From assembly GCA_035236585.1 (NCBI GenBank), contig CP141137.1, forward strand, positions 50,552,057-50,616,056: 64,000 nt of DNA. The letters run 5' to 3'. The position numbers were made by a program, and so were the translations under genes. Below are positions 21,364 through 34,855 of this stretch, one piece after another. The notes under the pieces are model-generated. The model did not search any database, was not told the DNA's origin, and was given only the letters and a program-made list of their open reading frames with translations. The stretch is from Warburgia ugandensis (taxonomy: Eukaryota > Streptophyta > Magnoliopsida > Canellales > Canellaceae). How positions within the stretch are numbered: position 1 is the first letter of the stretch; each line of letters starts with the position of its first letter.

Positions 21364-22435
21364 TATAAAAAAATACAGAAACTATACAACGATCACAAGG
21401 CCGGCTGCAATCTTCCTTTCACCAAAAGCCTGATGAGATGAATTGAAGAAATCCCGATTTTGTCATTAGAAAGTAAAAGAGCACCACCTCAAGCAAACAC
21501 AAGCGATGGACAAGCAAATTAAGTACCCAAGGATGTCAATACAGGGGAAAGGCAAAGGCAAGAGTAAACCCCCAATACAGAAAGTCAGGTGGGCGTGGGC
21601 CTCGAGAAATGAAGAACCACCGCAGCTTTGCCAATCAAAACAAGTACAAATAAACAGAAAAAAGGCAAAAATCAAAGATAAAGAAAGAAAAGAAAAGAAA
21701 TTACAGATGTCCACAAAAAGGAAGTAAACAAGGGATTACCTTTACTAGAAAAAAGCAGCAGAAAAACAGCATCAGAAATTAAAAACCTAACAAACCATCT
21801 AAAGCAAAAGTAAGAAACCAAAAATACCCAAGAATGGGACAACGCCAGAAAGGCAGTCCAAGTCTCCCAGTCAAAACCACTGATCACACTGCATGCCGAA
21901 ACCAGAAACAGAACCAGCAAAACAAAGAAAAACAAAGTTTATGTTTGCTATTATCAATGAACAGCTGCAGTGAAACTGCATAAGAGGCAGAACAAATGAA
22001 TCAAACCAAAATACAGATCACCCAGACCAGAAACATGAAAAGTACAAAAGTAGCCTAAGATTGAGAACAAATGACAAAAACCCAACAAGGATAGCAGCTT
22101 TTGAACCAAAATCGAAAACCTCAACCGCCAAAAACAGAGGAAGAATCATAAGAGTGGTATCCTCGTCGATCTAAAGTAATGGCAATAAGAGTAGGTAATA
22201 AGAAGAATAAGCGAGGTGATAGAGGAAGACTTACAAGGTGGGGATTGGATTTCTTCAAGGAAAGAAAGGAGGATTTCTTCAAAATCTCGGTTTTGTAATG
22301 AAGCAAGAGATGGAGTGTTGTTAATAGCCTACAGTAGCCAGGCAGGACAACATATACAGAATACACAGTTGTGAAAGAAGAAGGGAAAGCAAGAAAAGAG
22401 GAGAGAGATTGGTGGGAGAGATGGTCTGAAGCCAC
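21364..22435 (-). other. 5' UTR with intron and upstream region of the RING-CH gene
   Basis: A likely 5' UTR exon ends at 22235 with a strong donor (GTAAGT). A matching acceptor (GATTGCAG) precedes 21404, so a short leader exon of about 41 bases leads to the ATG at 21363. Leader introns are common in plant genes. The CT-rich stretch 22240-22435 would hold the first leader exon; the transcription start is not defined. Confidence 0.5.
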
Positions 22436-22780
22436 GCTAACGGCAAAGCCACGTTCACGGCAAACCTTTTACTTCTCCTCCTCCTCAACGGTTTTGCCGT
22501 TAAAAACTAAGTTTGTGTGAATTTCTCGTCTCTATTTAGTATGTGAGGGAGAGAATTCTAGGCTGAGGTTCTATTGGCTGAGGCTGTGGGCACCCAGATA
22601 ACACTTCTCACAAGTTGCTCCTTCAATTTGATCGATTTTGTTTCAATGAAATGAAATATCTAAAGTAGAAGATATGGTAACTGGTAAGAACTTGGCTATA
22701 AGACCATTTATACGGCCGGAAGGTAGGAATCCGGCTGACTCTGGGGGTGGAGACTGTCAATCAAAGGATAACCCACTGTA

Positions 22781-22809
22781 GAAGAAGAAGAAGAAGAAGA
22801 AGAAGAAGG
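22781..22809. repeat. (GAA)n microsatellite
   Basis: About ten GAA repeats. Confidence 0.9.
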
Positions 22810-24201
22810 AGAAGGCCTCTAAATCTTCAAACAAGAAGATGAAGATATTTTATAGGTACAAATGATGCTGCCATTCTGACCAGTATCGTATAGTTGGTGG
22901 TCTAACCCAATCTCCTCATGCAACGTATGCTGCTGGGGCTCTACGTCAGGCTACTTTAAGGTAATTGGAGCCGGTTACATGGTGGGGACCGTCACAGGGT
23001 TGAGCTGGCGCTTGCTACACTCCAATTAGGCGATCATTGCCCTTGGATTGATGGAACTTTGGCAGATTGTGCATCCCCTATAACTCTTTGTTGCCTGTGG
23101 GATGCCACTAAGTCAGGGCAGTTATATAATGGGGGCGAACAAGCAGGGCCCACTTGTTTTAGTGAACCAAAATGTGTTATCTCCTAGACCACATCGTGGA
23201 TGAGTCACGCACCATAAATGTAGACCCATTTTGACATTTCTGAGGTCTGTCTTTTCAACCTTTAGACTTAGTGCCAGTGGAGAAAAATGCAGTGTATATT
23301 TTCGTTCAGTATCATAAACCTTTAGAATCATCAAGCGGGGGAGAACTTTTGTATATACTCATCCATGCCATACGCTGCTAGATAAACAGTTTGGATTGAT
23401 TATTGTAAAACTGGGTCCAGTTGTTCTTTAGCCCCCTCCTTTTTCCCAATGTGTATCCTCGTGCTAGTCGTCCACAGCTAAAGTGTACAAGCAGATGGTA
23501 ACATTTTTTTTCTTTTTACAGCAAAGAATTATGAAGCAAACTACCGAAAATCAGTTATCCTAATTCCTAAATTTACTTGGAACCTTTCCAAAAAAGAATA
23601 AAGTATCTCTGGAACCTCCAACCAAACATAATGAAGAAAGGCACCTTGTCTGCTAGATGGCTTTTGACACAGATTGTAACTTCATCTAACGAGGACTATT
23701 CACATTTCAATTGAACCAACGGTTAGGATCTTTAATCAATAGCTTGTCAATAAATAAGTTGAAACAAAAAGGAAAGGGAGAAGTAGACGCTGGGATCAGC
23801 GAACAAGCGCCCTGTTTCAGGTGCGATGGGGGCCTTGTGAAACAAAGCCAGGAGACCGGTCATTTTTTGAAGGGCGCTATTGTACTTGCCAATAGGACAA
23901 CTTTTTTGTTTCCCGTTCAAGCATCTACTCATAAACTTTCCTCGGAGCGAAAACAATCACTCTAGATTCTTTGGGTTCAGTACTTGAGGCAACACTGAAA
24001 ACCACATCTACTGTTTGGATGAGAGCAAACCTCGACCCAAGTGGGAAGTTGCTGGCTTCCTTCTCCCTTCGTTTAAAAGGAATGTAAAATATAGGGGGAC
24101 CCAAACCGTTCAACGACTGGCCCCATGTTCAGTAGGTGATAGCCAAAGTCTATCATCAGACAATCCAAGCGCTTCCAGTAGTGAAGATCCTATTACCATT
24201 G

Positions 24202-24284
24202 TTTCAACTTTCTCACTGATGAGTTTAACATCCTAGAATAGTTTTCAACTTTCTCACTGATCAATTTAACATCCTACAAAATAG
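24202..24284. repeat. 41-bp tandem duplication
   Basis: TTTCAACTTTCTCACTGAT and TTTAACATCCTA recur 41-42 bases apart with three or four differences. Confidence 0.8.
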
Positions 24285-25228
24285 TAGAGGTTAGGATAAC
24301 CAGATGGAAAGGATTAATTTCTGATGCATGGCCTCTTTGGGAGGAACAGGCAGATGAAGGCTTGGATCACAAAACAACTGATATTACTAAAAATAGACTT
24401 GAGCCTTTCGATTCATATCAAGCTGTCAATTCTGATAGTGTACAAACTAACAAAGTGAAGTCCTACATGTCAGGGATAAACATGGTGTCTGCCGGGTAGG
24501 CTATAGTAGCATGGCAAACGATCCGGACGCGATGCATGGCACTGTCCATTCATTTATGATTGCATAATTAAAGAGACTTGTAGGGTGGTATCCCATGGCA
24601 CAATGTCATCACCTAAACTTTTCTAGGAAAAACATTCACAGGGTGGAAAGTAGCTGCCGCCCATCACCACCTACTGCCATTGCAACAAAACTTGGGTGGT
24701 TTTCTCCAAGTATTTGGAAGTAGCAGTTTAGTTGTTATCTTGAGATGATATCCTTATAAAGCTTCAACACTTGGGGAAATTGCAAGGTCCAAGTTATCCA
24801 ATAAACTTGTAAAACTAACGTAGAATCTATCCTTTCGAGATAATGTAATTTACTAAGCTCATTTTTGACAGCTTTAGCTCAGGCAATACTGTGTATAACG
24901 TATGCAGGTATCCCTTTAATTAAGAGACCTTCACAGTTTATCTGTTCTATCTTTCTCTGATCTGGTGGATCTCAAATGAAGCTGTGTTGCTGGCATTTAG
25001 AACTGTTTTAATCCATGGAATTGTAGTAAACATGAAGTGAGATCTTAGATGATGCATCTGGGCTGTCTCTTGGCACTTCATTGGTCATCTGTGGAGTATG
25101 GAGAATGGGTCACTTTCTGTCCCTCACATTCTCTGCTTGCCCAACAAGGAAGCTGGTGTGCCGACCAAAGATGGACTGCTAAGGATTTCAGTATTATGGA
25201 TCGAATATATTCTGGTCTTTATGGATCG

Positions 25229-25287
25229 AATAGGCTGTCTACTATTGACTCTTGTATGTGGGAGCTTCACCGAGACTGCCTTTTATA
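25229..25287 (+). mobile_element. Au-like SINE, degenerate 3' fragment
   Basis: GGCTGTCTACTATTGACTC and GGGAGCTTCACCGAGACTGCC are recognisable, with a deletion between them. Confidence 0.7.
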
Positions 25288-26891
25288 GGATAAATGAAAC
25301 CACAAGTTATCCTCAAAGAAACTTATATTATTTATGACGCCCACCAAAACCAAGATATGTTCCAATGTATTTTACCTACCAAGAGGACTCTAATGAAAAA
25401 TAAGACGGATTGCGGGTGTGAAGTCTAAGTTGGTTGTAGCAGAATTATTATTAGCTTACGCTAGTCTGGCCGTATTGGCTCAGAAACTTGGTTGTAGAAG
25501 AAAAATGTAGATTATTTGAGTTAATCTAGCTTACAGAGGATGGGATAGGGTTTCTATGAATAACCTTTTAAATGCATTATAGGCTGTTCACAGCTAGATT
25601 AGTAAAGAATTGATATAGAGATGCTAAACCATTTTTTGCCAATGTGAACGCCCCATGAATATTGCAGAAACCAAGGATGACCAGCCAAAAGTCCAAGTGG
25701 AAACCAGTGGTCAATCATCTAGCCATTTATATACTTTTCAACTATTTCAATTTTCAACCCTTTGTTCTGTAGGGGGTTTTCCTAATGAATGTGGACGGTT
25801 GTTTGTGTATTCCAATATACTATTTAAAGGCTATAAGTAGGAAGCGTAGAATCATTGATGCCCTTGATTTGCACTTCTCATAATTTCCCATTTGGGCATT
25901 TTACTTATTATAAGTCTCAAGTCAGGCCATACTTGGTCGAATAATTAGACTGTTCTAATTAATTAGTAAATGTAATTGATGTTTATAATAAGAACTATTT
26001 AAGCATTAGCCTCCTAGTGGAGTGGTATGAGAGGCAGATCTCCTAGGCTATGAATACAGTGGTTTCTCAATCATGGCAAGCATTGCTTTGTGCCTTCTTC
26101 ATTTTTTTTTTCCTTGAATAACATTCCTTAATTTTCTTTTTCTCTGACATTTCTTTGTTTATAATTAATGCAGTGTAACCAACTCAAATATCTCTTATTT
26201 GTATTCCTTCAATAGTTACTATCTATCTAATGTATCCTTTATCCACAGGATGTGTCACTTGCTTCTTCTTCTATCATTCCAAACTGGGATATAATAACAT
26301 CTGATGTGCTTTAATAGTACTCGAGTGTAAATTTTATTTTTATTCTACAGTATTGGAAGTTATGGTTATTATTATGTGGATATATGATTTTTTTAATATG
26401 GGTCTTTAGCTCTAATTTGGAAAAAAAAAACCTTCAAATTTCTCAAGGAGATGGTGGTTCAACTCCTTTAGATCTCAAAAGCTAACTTTCTCTCTTTAGA
26501 AAAATATCATTCTGTTAGGTTTCTTGCAGTGATCTACTAGTTTTAATATTAAGTTCAAGAAAGTTTTGATAATATAGATTTTGGAGCAACAACTTTCAGT
26601 AGGTGAATATTTAGGCTAACAAATGCAACAAATTAGCTGATTGTAACAAGAGAGTTGCTCGGAGGGCTTTGTTAGGGTACCACTTTAACATGCAAACAAC
26701 CTTTCCTACATCCTTTAAAAGTAATTCGATGCACTACCTTGAACCGGTGACCCACTTAAGGCATTCGCCTACCTACTTATGAGAAAAACATTATCTGCTA
26801 TAGCTTGGATAAAAAAAGTTTAACATATTATTTACTACTAGTTGTTGCAAATAATGCGTTATGGCTGATCCTTAATTATTATGACTTACAG
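25288..26891. other. Intergenic, no gene recognised
   Basis: AT-rich sequence with no supportable coding region or bounded repeat. Confidence 0.5.

Positions 26892-26925
<34 letters not shown>
26892..26925. repeat. (AAT)n microsatellite
   Basis: About eleven AAT repeats next to a SINE 3' end. Confidence 0.93.
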
Positions 26926-27066
26926 GGCAATTCTATGCACAAAGATCTTGTATGTGCAGTCTATAGTATGTGACCTTATCTTGTATTTTTACAAAAAGTT
27001 ATTTTCACATATCAAAACTAGAGTCTCAAAGACAACGACAACTTTATTGGTGCGTCAAGGCTTCAC
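26926..27066 (-). mobile_element. Au-like SINE, old copy
   Basis: Both the 3' tail (GGCAATTCTATGCACAAAG on the plus strand) and the head (GACAACTTTATTGGTGCGTCAAGG) are present but strongly mutated. Its 3' end abuts the AAT repeat. Confidence 0.75.
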
Positions 27067-27161
27067 TTCTCAAAAAATAAAAAAGAAATTGAACATATTA
27101 TCTATTGCTGTGGATAAAGCAACATGGCACTTGCTTATGATATAACGTAGTGGTCTCTGAG

Positions 27162-27386
27162 AAGTTATTTGCTGCGGCTCTCAACCACCATAGAAATGTG
27201 GCCCCACTTCAAGTCCAAAAAATTGGGTATTATCTGCAACAATTAAACGCTACTGTAGATAATTAGAAATGTCGTAGGCAAAAATTAGCTGCTACAGTTT
27301 AAAAATGCCGTGTAGCGGATGCATCACATCAGTTACGAGAGTTGCTGCAGCGTCCCATCTGCTACGGCCAGCCACAGCAAATAACT
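27162..27386. repeat. Inverted repeat, possible DNA-transposon remnant
   Basis: AGTTATTTGCTGCGGCT at 27162-27178 is mirrored by AGCCACAGCAAATAACT at 27370-27386 (16 of 17 bases). The interior repeats related GC-containing words (CTGCTACGG, GCCGTGTAGC). Such subterminal repeats are seen in CACTA-type elements, but no terminal motif or target duplication was found. Confidence 0.4.
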
Positions 27387-27698
27387 ATCTAACTGTGGCT
27401 TTGTCATTATTATCTGCTAAATAAGTCATTTTTTCATAGAAGAAAGAAAATGAAATAAATAAAGCACACAAGAAGGAGAGACGGCTCTCTTTCTGGACAA
27501 GTAATTATTGACTTTAACCCTCTATACTCTCTAAAGTCTAAAATCACGTCGATTTAATGATTCTAAGCGCTATCTTTTCTAGTTTGAAGAACTAATGGTG
27601 GTGAATTTTCAACCTAATAACCATAGAATAAGATTATCCAATTGATGTGATTTTTGGAGTTTAGGTAATCTAAGGGAAGTGACAAGATGAATGTGTCA

Positions 27699-27798
27699 AA
27701 AGGACAGCCCCGGTGCACCAAACTCTCGCCTATGCGGAATCCGAAAAAGAGGCTGACCACAAGAGCAACCTTACCTTGTTTCTACAAGAGGCTGGACC
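27699..27798 (-). mobile_element. Au-like SINE, 5'-truncated, 17-bp TSD
   Basis: The 3' part is present. The flanks 27682-27698 and 27799-27815 (ACAAGATGAATGTGTCA) match at 16 of 17 bases. Confidence 0.9.
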
Positions 27799-27815
27799 AC
27801 AAGATGAAAGTGTCA

Positions 27816-29854
27816 GATATTCACAAATCACTTCCATCCCATGAACCAAGAGACGTTATCTTTATAGTTTGGAGACTCCTTTTCAGCATCGAGAGGCCCT
27901 TTCTAATAGTAATAATCAAGGTAAGAGACCTTAACCAGATAATTTACTAATTTCTTTGGGATGCTAAAAAAACGTGACTTGGTTTTCTTTTATCTAAAAA
28001 AATGTCCATAATCAACAATTCGAAATACTTTTCTTGTGTATTCTTGATTAACCAACGTTGATATATAAATGTAGGAGGATTTATTTGGGAAGTAATAAGC
28101 CCATTTGTTTGTAGATAACCTTAGACCAATCAATCAAATATTTATTAATATGTAATAGATCAATCCGAGAGATCTGATTTTAACTATAAAACTTATGTTA
28201 CCAAAGAAAACTCTAATCTTCTTCTTCTTCTTCTTCACTTTGATTCTGATGAACTAAAGTTCACTGCAAGAGAAACAGAAGAAAAGAGAGAAGGAAGCCA
28301 CCTGATCAGAGGCCCCTGAGTATCATTTTGGAGAGTTGATATTTGCTCACCCTTTCTTGTAAGGTTGAGGACATATTAGTCAGTTAGGGAGTTATTGTGA
28401 CTTTGTGACGAAATACGTGACCCTTTTTCATACATGATGAATTCTTTTTAGGTACAAGTCATTTCATGCATAATAAGTCCATGCCTTTTTTTCTCCACAT
28501 GCATGATGAGTAATTTTTTTTTTTTTTTAGATGTAAGCCATTCATCATGTTCAGCATAAAAAAAAACAGGTGGATTATCCTAACTAGTAGTTTTAAGTCC
28601 TTAATTTTTTTTTTTATATTATAAAATTTAATGGTCATTATTTTTACTTAAAGAAACATAGGCTAAACGCCTTTAATGGGTAAGAAATTTGATCTGCAAT
28701 TTATCTATGACATTTAAAACATGATGAACGACTTAGATCTAAGATGCTCTCAAGCAGTGTTGTCATCCATCTTGCACCAGCCTCAACCCAAGGTGTTAAA
28801 TTACCATACAGGTTGGTATTCAACCATATGCCTTATCGATTGGAAAATTAGTACAGTATCAGCTCAAATATTGTTTTCAGTCAAAATTCGTTGAGTATTT
28901 ATGACAAAAAATAAAGGCAAAATGGCAAATATGATTATTCTGTCTTCCTTTCTCGAGCTACTTTTCTCCCAGTCGCATTTAATGTAAGATGATAAAAACT
29001 GCAATAAAAAACTTAATCAAACTCATAAAAAAAATTTAAAAATATATAATGATTGTAAATGTCATACTCGTTAACATGAGTGCGGATGGCGGGGGCAGAC
29101 GCCTTAACAGGAGAAGTCTTCACCCTTGCCTTTGCCTTAGCAGGAGAAGAAGTCTACGCCCTTCCTTATTTTTATTTTTATGTATGATCAATTTTTTTAT
29201 TTAGATTTAAGTGGATATTCTTGTACCAAAAATAAGCAATCAAATAAAAATCAATGCATTTAGATAATCTTAGCTGCTTGTTTTAGGTGTTTGAAAATTT
29301 CAATAAAAATAAGTGATTAATATTTTTATCGTGAAAACATAGGCTCAAAGCATTTAATGAATATGAAATTTGATCTATAGCATGCCAAGTCCATTTCGAA
29401 AATTATGAATGGCTTAGACACATGCAACAAAGCTTTACCACCCTTGAAAAAGAGAGTATGGACTTCTTCTCTCTCTCAAAAGTATGCATGCCTACCGGAA
29501 CTCCCTTGTCATTAAAAGTAGTTAAAAATCACAAAAACAATTATAATCTATCTCTCTCCATATAAAAAAAAATTAAGAGAAATGTTAGAGGCCTAATAGA
29601 GGGGAAGGAGGAAAGATAAAGTCCCCATTTTTACCTAAGGGGCCTATCTTTGGATGATCTAACCCTTTCATCCATTGCTCTTGCTTTGGATGTTTAGTTG
29701 TTTAAAAAGCAAGTCGTGATTGATTCTAACTTCTCAAGAATTCTACTTTCCATCACAGTAGAAATTTTATAGAACTATGTTTTAAATTCAATGTCCTAAA
29801 ATGAGGTGCTTAAAATGGTAGAACCGTCCAACCCTTATAGAGTTGGTATTAAGG
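27816..29854. other. Intergenic, no gene recognised
   Basis: AT-rich with a short (TTC)n run at about 28219. Around 29090-29160 two imperfect copies of a GC-rich 25-30-bp word follow each other. No coding region is supported. Confidence 0.5.
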
Positions 29855-29935
29855 ATGCCTACTATAGGCTCTTGTGGTCTGCCCCTTTCCAGACTCCGCA
29901 TAGGTGGGAGCTTTGTGCACCAGGGCTGTCCTTTT
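29855..29935 (+). mobile_element. Au-like SINE, 5'-truncated
   Basis: It runs from TGCCTACTATAGGCTCTTG to CACCAGGGCTGTCCTTTT. No clear target duplication was found. Confidence 0.87.
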
Positions 29936-32227
29936 AATAGCAGTTTGGATCATCCAAATTTGTGTCCACGGATCATATGTTTTAAGAGCAATTTTATCAA
30001 GGAATGACACAGTTTAAATTTTTTTTACCCCAATGTTCTTGAATTCTTATATTTAAGTTGCTTGACTTTAATTATTGATGTTTTTATATTAAATAGAGAG
30101 AAAACAAAAAATGTGGTTTACAATGTCAAAAATGCCACAACATATCGTTTAAATTGTCAAACTATTGCTGCTATTTGGACAATTCTAACTCCTTGATTTA
30201 AAATTTTTCAATATCAGGCAAAGAATTAGAATAATTATATTACAAATTCAAAATCATATTTGAATTTTTACATCTTGATTTTTTTCTTTGATTATTGCTC
30301 TTCTCAAAAGAGATAAGAATTGGTGAATTGATTTTTTTTTTTTATATAAGAATAATTTTTTTATATTTTATTATGGCGTACACACACACACACACACACA
30401 CACATATCAATATGCATGGATCACACCTTTTGTTCCACTTCCAGTTGCTGCGTCAATAGGATTGGGACTTTTACTTGTTCCAACTGCAATAAAAAAAAAT
30501 TATTGAATGAGGTATTCAACTCCATGGAAGAATTGAAAAAGAAATCTTTATTGGTTCTACCTCATATTTTTTTATGAATAGAATGAATCTTTTCATCAAA
30601 GGATCAGAAAAGAAGAAGAAGAAGTACCTTTTATATGGTAGTTCTTATTATGATCAACTTAGTTTAAAATTTTGAGCTATTAAATAGAATTGCCATATTT
30701 TTATGACTTTTGGGTTGCAGGAGATCCTAAATAGAAGGTATCCATGAACGGTTTGGATCAATTGAAGTGGGAATGAACATATTTGATTCGAGTCATCTAT
30801 TTTAGTTGTATATTATAATGCTAAGAACACAAGTTAGATGACAATGGATTATCCAAACCAACCACTTCAAGAATATTATGATTAGCACCTGTGTTAATTA
30901 CTAGCCCCTATTAAAAAGAAGTCCATATTACCACTTCTTTTAAAGAAAAGATATATCCTCTTTTTATGTTATATCTTTATAACCCATTTGTTTATATATA
31001 TATATATATATAGTTAAAAATTAAAAAGCAAACAAACAGCTAACTAATATGATATATACAATAGCAAAATACTAATTACTCATATAAAAATAGCACATAA
31101 AACTTTTATGTACAAATACAGACATGAAAAATCACATAAAATATACCTCAATAAAAATCCAATGCTAAAATATAAAATATTATTGCTTTTTGGAAACATG
31201 TGATTTCTAAAAGGAAAATTTCATGCTGATATAATCCTTACAACCGATATAACCTGCTACATGGCCTTGTTGTGTAGGTTTTGGCTCCCGCTTGAAATGA
31301 CGACACATACTGCTATTTTGTTTCTTAATAGGTAGTATCCAAAAAAAAAAAAAAAAATTGTAGCATTTTGTTGTTCATCTAATATTTAATGGTCAAAAGA
31401 TTGGTTGCCCATTATACCAACCAAGCTAAGATTTGCCTTAGTCTCATGTTTGGCCCTAAAAGTTATAAGAGTATTGTATTGACCATGACGAGAAAGATAG
31501 ACAAACAAGACCCACTGGTAGCTTATCAATGCAACGGTTCCATTGATAGAACTCAAATAATGTGTTTAGTTTTATTTTTAATAAATAAAAAAAGTGTCTT
31601 ATTTTAGACTTTCTTCAATAAATTTTTATTTTATATATTTTAGACTAATAAATTTTATATTATAACTTTTAAAATTTTACAAAAATTTCAATAAAGTGAT
31701 CTTGTCCCTATTACATATCGTGCTCTATATTTTGTGATATAAAAGGTCCAACTTTGATTTCATGGAAAAACATAATTTGATCATTGAGATTTTAGCTTTC
31801 TTGGTACCATACTATTCAAGAGTTTGGTCCTTAGGCTAAAAGTCAATCCCTGATTTTCATTTCTAGTCTAATTTTTATGTATTTATTAGTTATAATACAA
31901 GAAAGAGAAAAAATGCAAAGATGGACAATTTAAAAGGCTAAAAATTACATATGCATTATTTTCCTTTATTTAATTGTATTAAACAATCAAACATAATACA
32001 AGAAGCAACACAAAGCTGAAGTTCATATCATACTAGTAACTATAATATAAAGAACTTAAAGATATCATGAATTCAAAATAGGCAAGAAACACAGTATGAA
32101 GCGAAAAGTGGGAAGATTACATGATTTTGAAGTTGAAAATTTTAGGAATTCAGCCGAAAAGAGAGAAGAAAAGAGGATTTTGTTAGAAATTTGTCGATCT
32201 TGCATGTAATGAGGAGAATTTTTTAGG

Positions 32228-32230
<3 letters not shown>
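29936..32230. other. Intergenic, no gene recognised
   Basis: Very AT-rich sequence with a (CA)n run and short poly-A and poly-T tracts. No supportable coding region. Confidence 0.5.
30380..30404. repeat. (CA)12 microsatellite
   Basis: An uninterrupted CA run. Confidence 0.95.

Positions 32231-32302
<72 letters not shown>
32231..32302. repeat. (GA)36 microsatellite
   Basis: Seventy-two bases of uninterrupted GA, the longest microsatellite in the window. Confidence 0.97.
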
Positions 32303-32305
<3 letters not shown>

Positions 32306-32463
32306 GTTTGAGGAGGATTAAACATTTCATTTCATTTCATCCCATTCCTATCTATTCTTTTGCCATTAAAATATTCTATAGATAAATCATAAGTTATATA
32401 TAAACAACATCAAAATCAAGTGCCAGGTTAACAATAAAAATGTTAATATATAAAGGTTAAAAA

Positions 32464-32531
32464 GGCAGCCCCGGTGCACAAAGCTCCTGGCTATGCGGGG
32501 TTCGGGGAAGGGACGGACCACAAGGCTCCCC
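32464..32531 (-). mobile_element. Au-like SINE lacking its centre
   Basis: The 3' 55-60 bases (GGGCTGCC tail through CTTGTGG) join directly to the extreme 5' end (GGGGAGCC on the minus strand). About 110 bp of the body are absent, while both ends survive. Confidence 0.83.
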
Positions 32532-33649
32532 TTCTAGAACTATAGAATGGCAACACGTAACGAAATAAAAAGAAATCAACCCTTTCTAGAACTATCTTAT
32601 AAAGAAGAGTTTTTATTCTGCATACAGAATATCTATTTCTATCTCACAATATAAATAATTTTTAATTAGGTTTAAATAACTAGTTTAAAATAATATCACA
32701 AGAACATTATTTTCTAATGCATACATACTATGAGTTTTTTGGTTTTAAATACTACATCTTACAAGCCGTCAATATTCAGTTGTTTATCCGGTGAATTAAC
32801 TTAGCAGTAAATGCCCTTAGCCATTGAATTGTACATTGACTGAAAATGCAACGTAAAATACTTCAAGGATATGTCATGTCAATTCTTTCACAACATTGAT
32901 CGACAGCTTGGATCATCCAACCAGAGATATGTTATGACTCAACGATTGGCCATCATCTAACCACCGGAAAGTACCGCATCTGTGATAGACAACCCTTGTG
33001 ATTTACCGGGATAAACATTGATGGATTAGCAGGCCAGAATAAAATAGTCAAGATTGCTGTATTGGTTTGGTTTTGGCCACGATAGCAGATGAACAGCTCT
33101 GAATGACCTCATCCAACACTTGCATGGTGGGGTATGAGAGAATTCAGCGCGCAATTAAGGTGGTGCAGCATGCTGCAAATTGTTCCACCGCACTCAAACT
33201 CAAAAAGCTCTCACCATGTGGTACAAGTTACTCCGTGGATCAACTTCTTTGAGGTCATTTCATATATAGTATTGGAAAATTCAATGACAAGAACTAAACA
33301 TTCATAGGTGAAATGTGGTCAGAGTCAGTGGAGATGACTGGGGGTAATATTATCATAATTTGTATTGGGTGGGCTGCCAAGGCATTTTCTCTGTGCATGA
33401 AATGAAGTAGGTCGTTCTCTTACTTCATTTGATTTCGACGTCTTCCATGATCTCAGAATCTCCATCTCAGCTTTCTTTATTCCAACCCCAATGTTTTCTC
33501 ATTTTAGACGCAGGAAGGTGAGGTAGGTCCCCACTAACACGCGCACAGAGATTCTAGTTATTTTCATATGGGTATTCTAATTCTTAGTTGCTAGCTCTGA
33601 GATTTTAATATGAACTTATTACCATCCACGACTTATTTTTTCTCCTAGG
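32532..33649. other. Intergenic, no gene recognised
   Basis: No coding region or bounded repeat is supported. Confidence 0.5.
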
Positions 33650-33661
33650 AGACTTATTCAG

Positions 33662-33844
33662 ATTGAAAAGGAACTTTGACGCAATGGTAGAGTTGTTGCC
33701 GTATTACCTAGAGGTCACGGGTGCAAAACATAGAAACAACTTCTTCCAAAATACAAGATAAGGCTACATACTATTGACCCTTGTGGTCAACCCTTTTCCT
33801 GAATCCTGCATATGCACGAACTTCGTTCACCGAGCTGCCCCGTT
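33662..33844 (+). mobile_element. Au-like SINE, full length, 12-bp TSD
   Basis: Head (TTTGACGCAATGG), box-B region (GGTCACGGGTGCAA) and tail (GAGCTGCCCC) are present. AGACTTATTCAG flanks it at 33650-33661 and 33845-33856. Confidence 0.9.
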
Positions 33845-33856
33845 AGACTTATTCAG

Positions 33857-34847
33857 TTTCATGTAAAAGTGATACTAGTAATCTTTTGTAACCAAACTAA
33901 CAGTCTAGCACCAAAAACAGAAACTTAGTGGTCAAAGTATATACATCAGGGTATAATTTGCTTTCTTTAAGGGGGAAATATGATATTAAAGAATGTGGTT
34001 ATTTAAGGTACATCGTTGTCCATCGTTTACTTATATGTTCAATATTATTGGTGTCACCACGAGGTTTCCTTCACATACTCTACAGTTTATACCTGCAATA
34101 ATTTGCTATTGCTAACACCCCTATATATAAATAGCAAATTATCCGCAACCAGCCGCAGTGAACATTTGTTGGCAATTAATCTACAGGCCTTTTGTCCCAT
34201 GCCAAAGAGATCTTTTCTGGCACACTATAGTTCACCAAAAACCTACAGTTCACAATATCAGGGCAAAACCCTAAAGCCTGAGTATTATGGGGAAGTGTCA
34301 TGGAAATGGTGTTGCCCTTATCTGCAGAGTAACGAATTGGTTATGCCATTGTAGGCTCCAAAATGTTTACTTCTTACTTAAGTGAGTGCACTTCTCCTTA
34401 TCATTTTTATTGTTTGGAAATTTCTTTCCGGATCATATTGGGATAAGATCTATCCGAGATTCTTATTCACATACCAAACAGCCCATTAATAGCTACATAT
34501 GATATTTTCTATTTATGAGTTGAGCGTAAGCCCATGAAGTTGAGAAAAGAGTTGGATCAGTAGCTTAACCAACATAAACAGGGATCAAATGAGACTCAGA
34601 TGTTGATTTTCATAGTGGCTTTGAGTGAAGAGGTTGTGACGCCTCATCTAAATATTTAAGAATATGGTACGGTTGAACAACTTGATTGGCATATGTTAAA
34701 ATAACCTAAGCATATATTCTTCTTCTGGATTCTGACTTCATAGGTTAAGTGTCGAATGGAACTTAGTAAAATGGAAAAAGATTATTTTCCACATAGACAT
34801 CAGTTTTCTAGCTGGCTGGGTTTGCAAATAAAGCATATAAGTTGAGT
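33857..34847. other. Intergenic, no gene recognised
   Basis: An open stretch of 112 codons at 34016-34354 shows no family motif and is not called as a gene. Confidence 0.45.
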
Positions 34848-34855
34848 CCTCTTGA

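Larger units (their letters stand above)
22436..25228. other. Intergenic, no gene recognised
   Basis: No convincing exon or retroelement domain was found. Open stretches of 60-85 codons lack family motifs. An (AAG)n run and a 41-bp tandem duplication are listed separately. Confidence 0.5.

Noticed and set aside
24202-24284. CRISPR-like direct repeats
   Set aside because: There are only two adjacent copies with no spacers, in a plant nuclear genome; it is a simple tandem duplication.
32231-32302. A serine-leucine-rich coding repeat on the minus strand
   Set aside because: The apparent protein is only the translation of a GA microsatellite.
34016-34354. A 112-codon plus-strand gene
   Set aside because: Composition and lack of motifs suggest chance; no promoter, splice or homology support.
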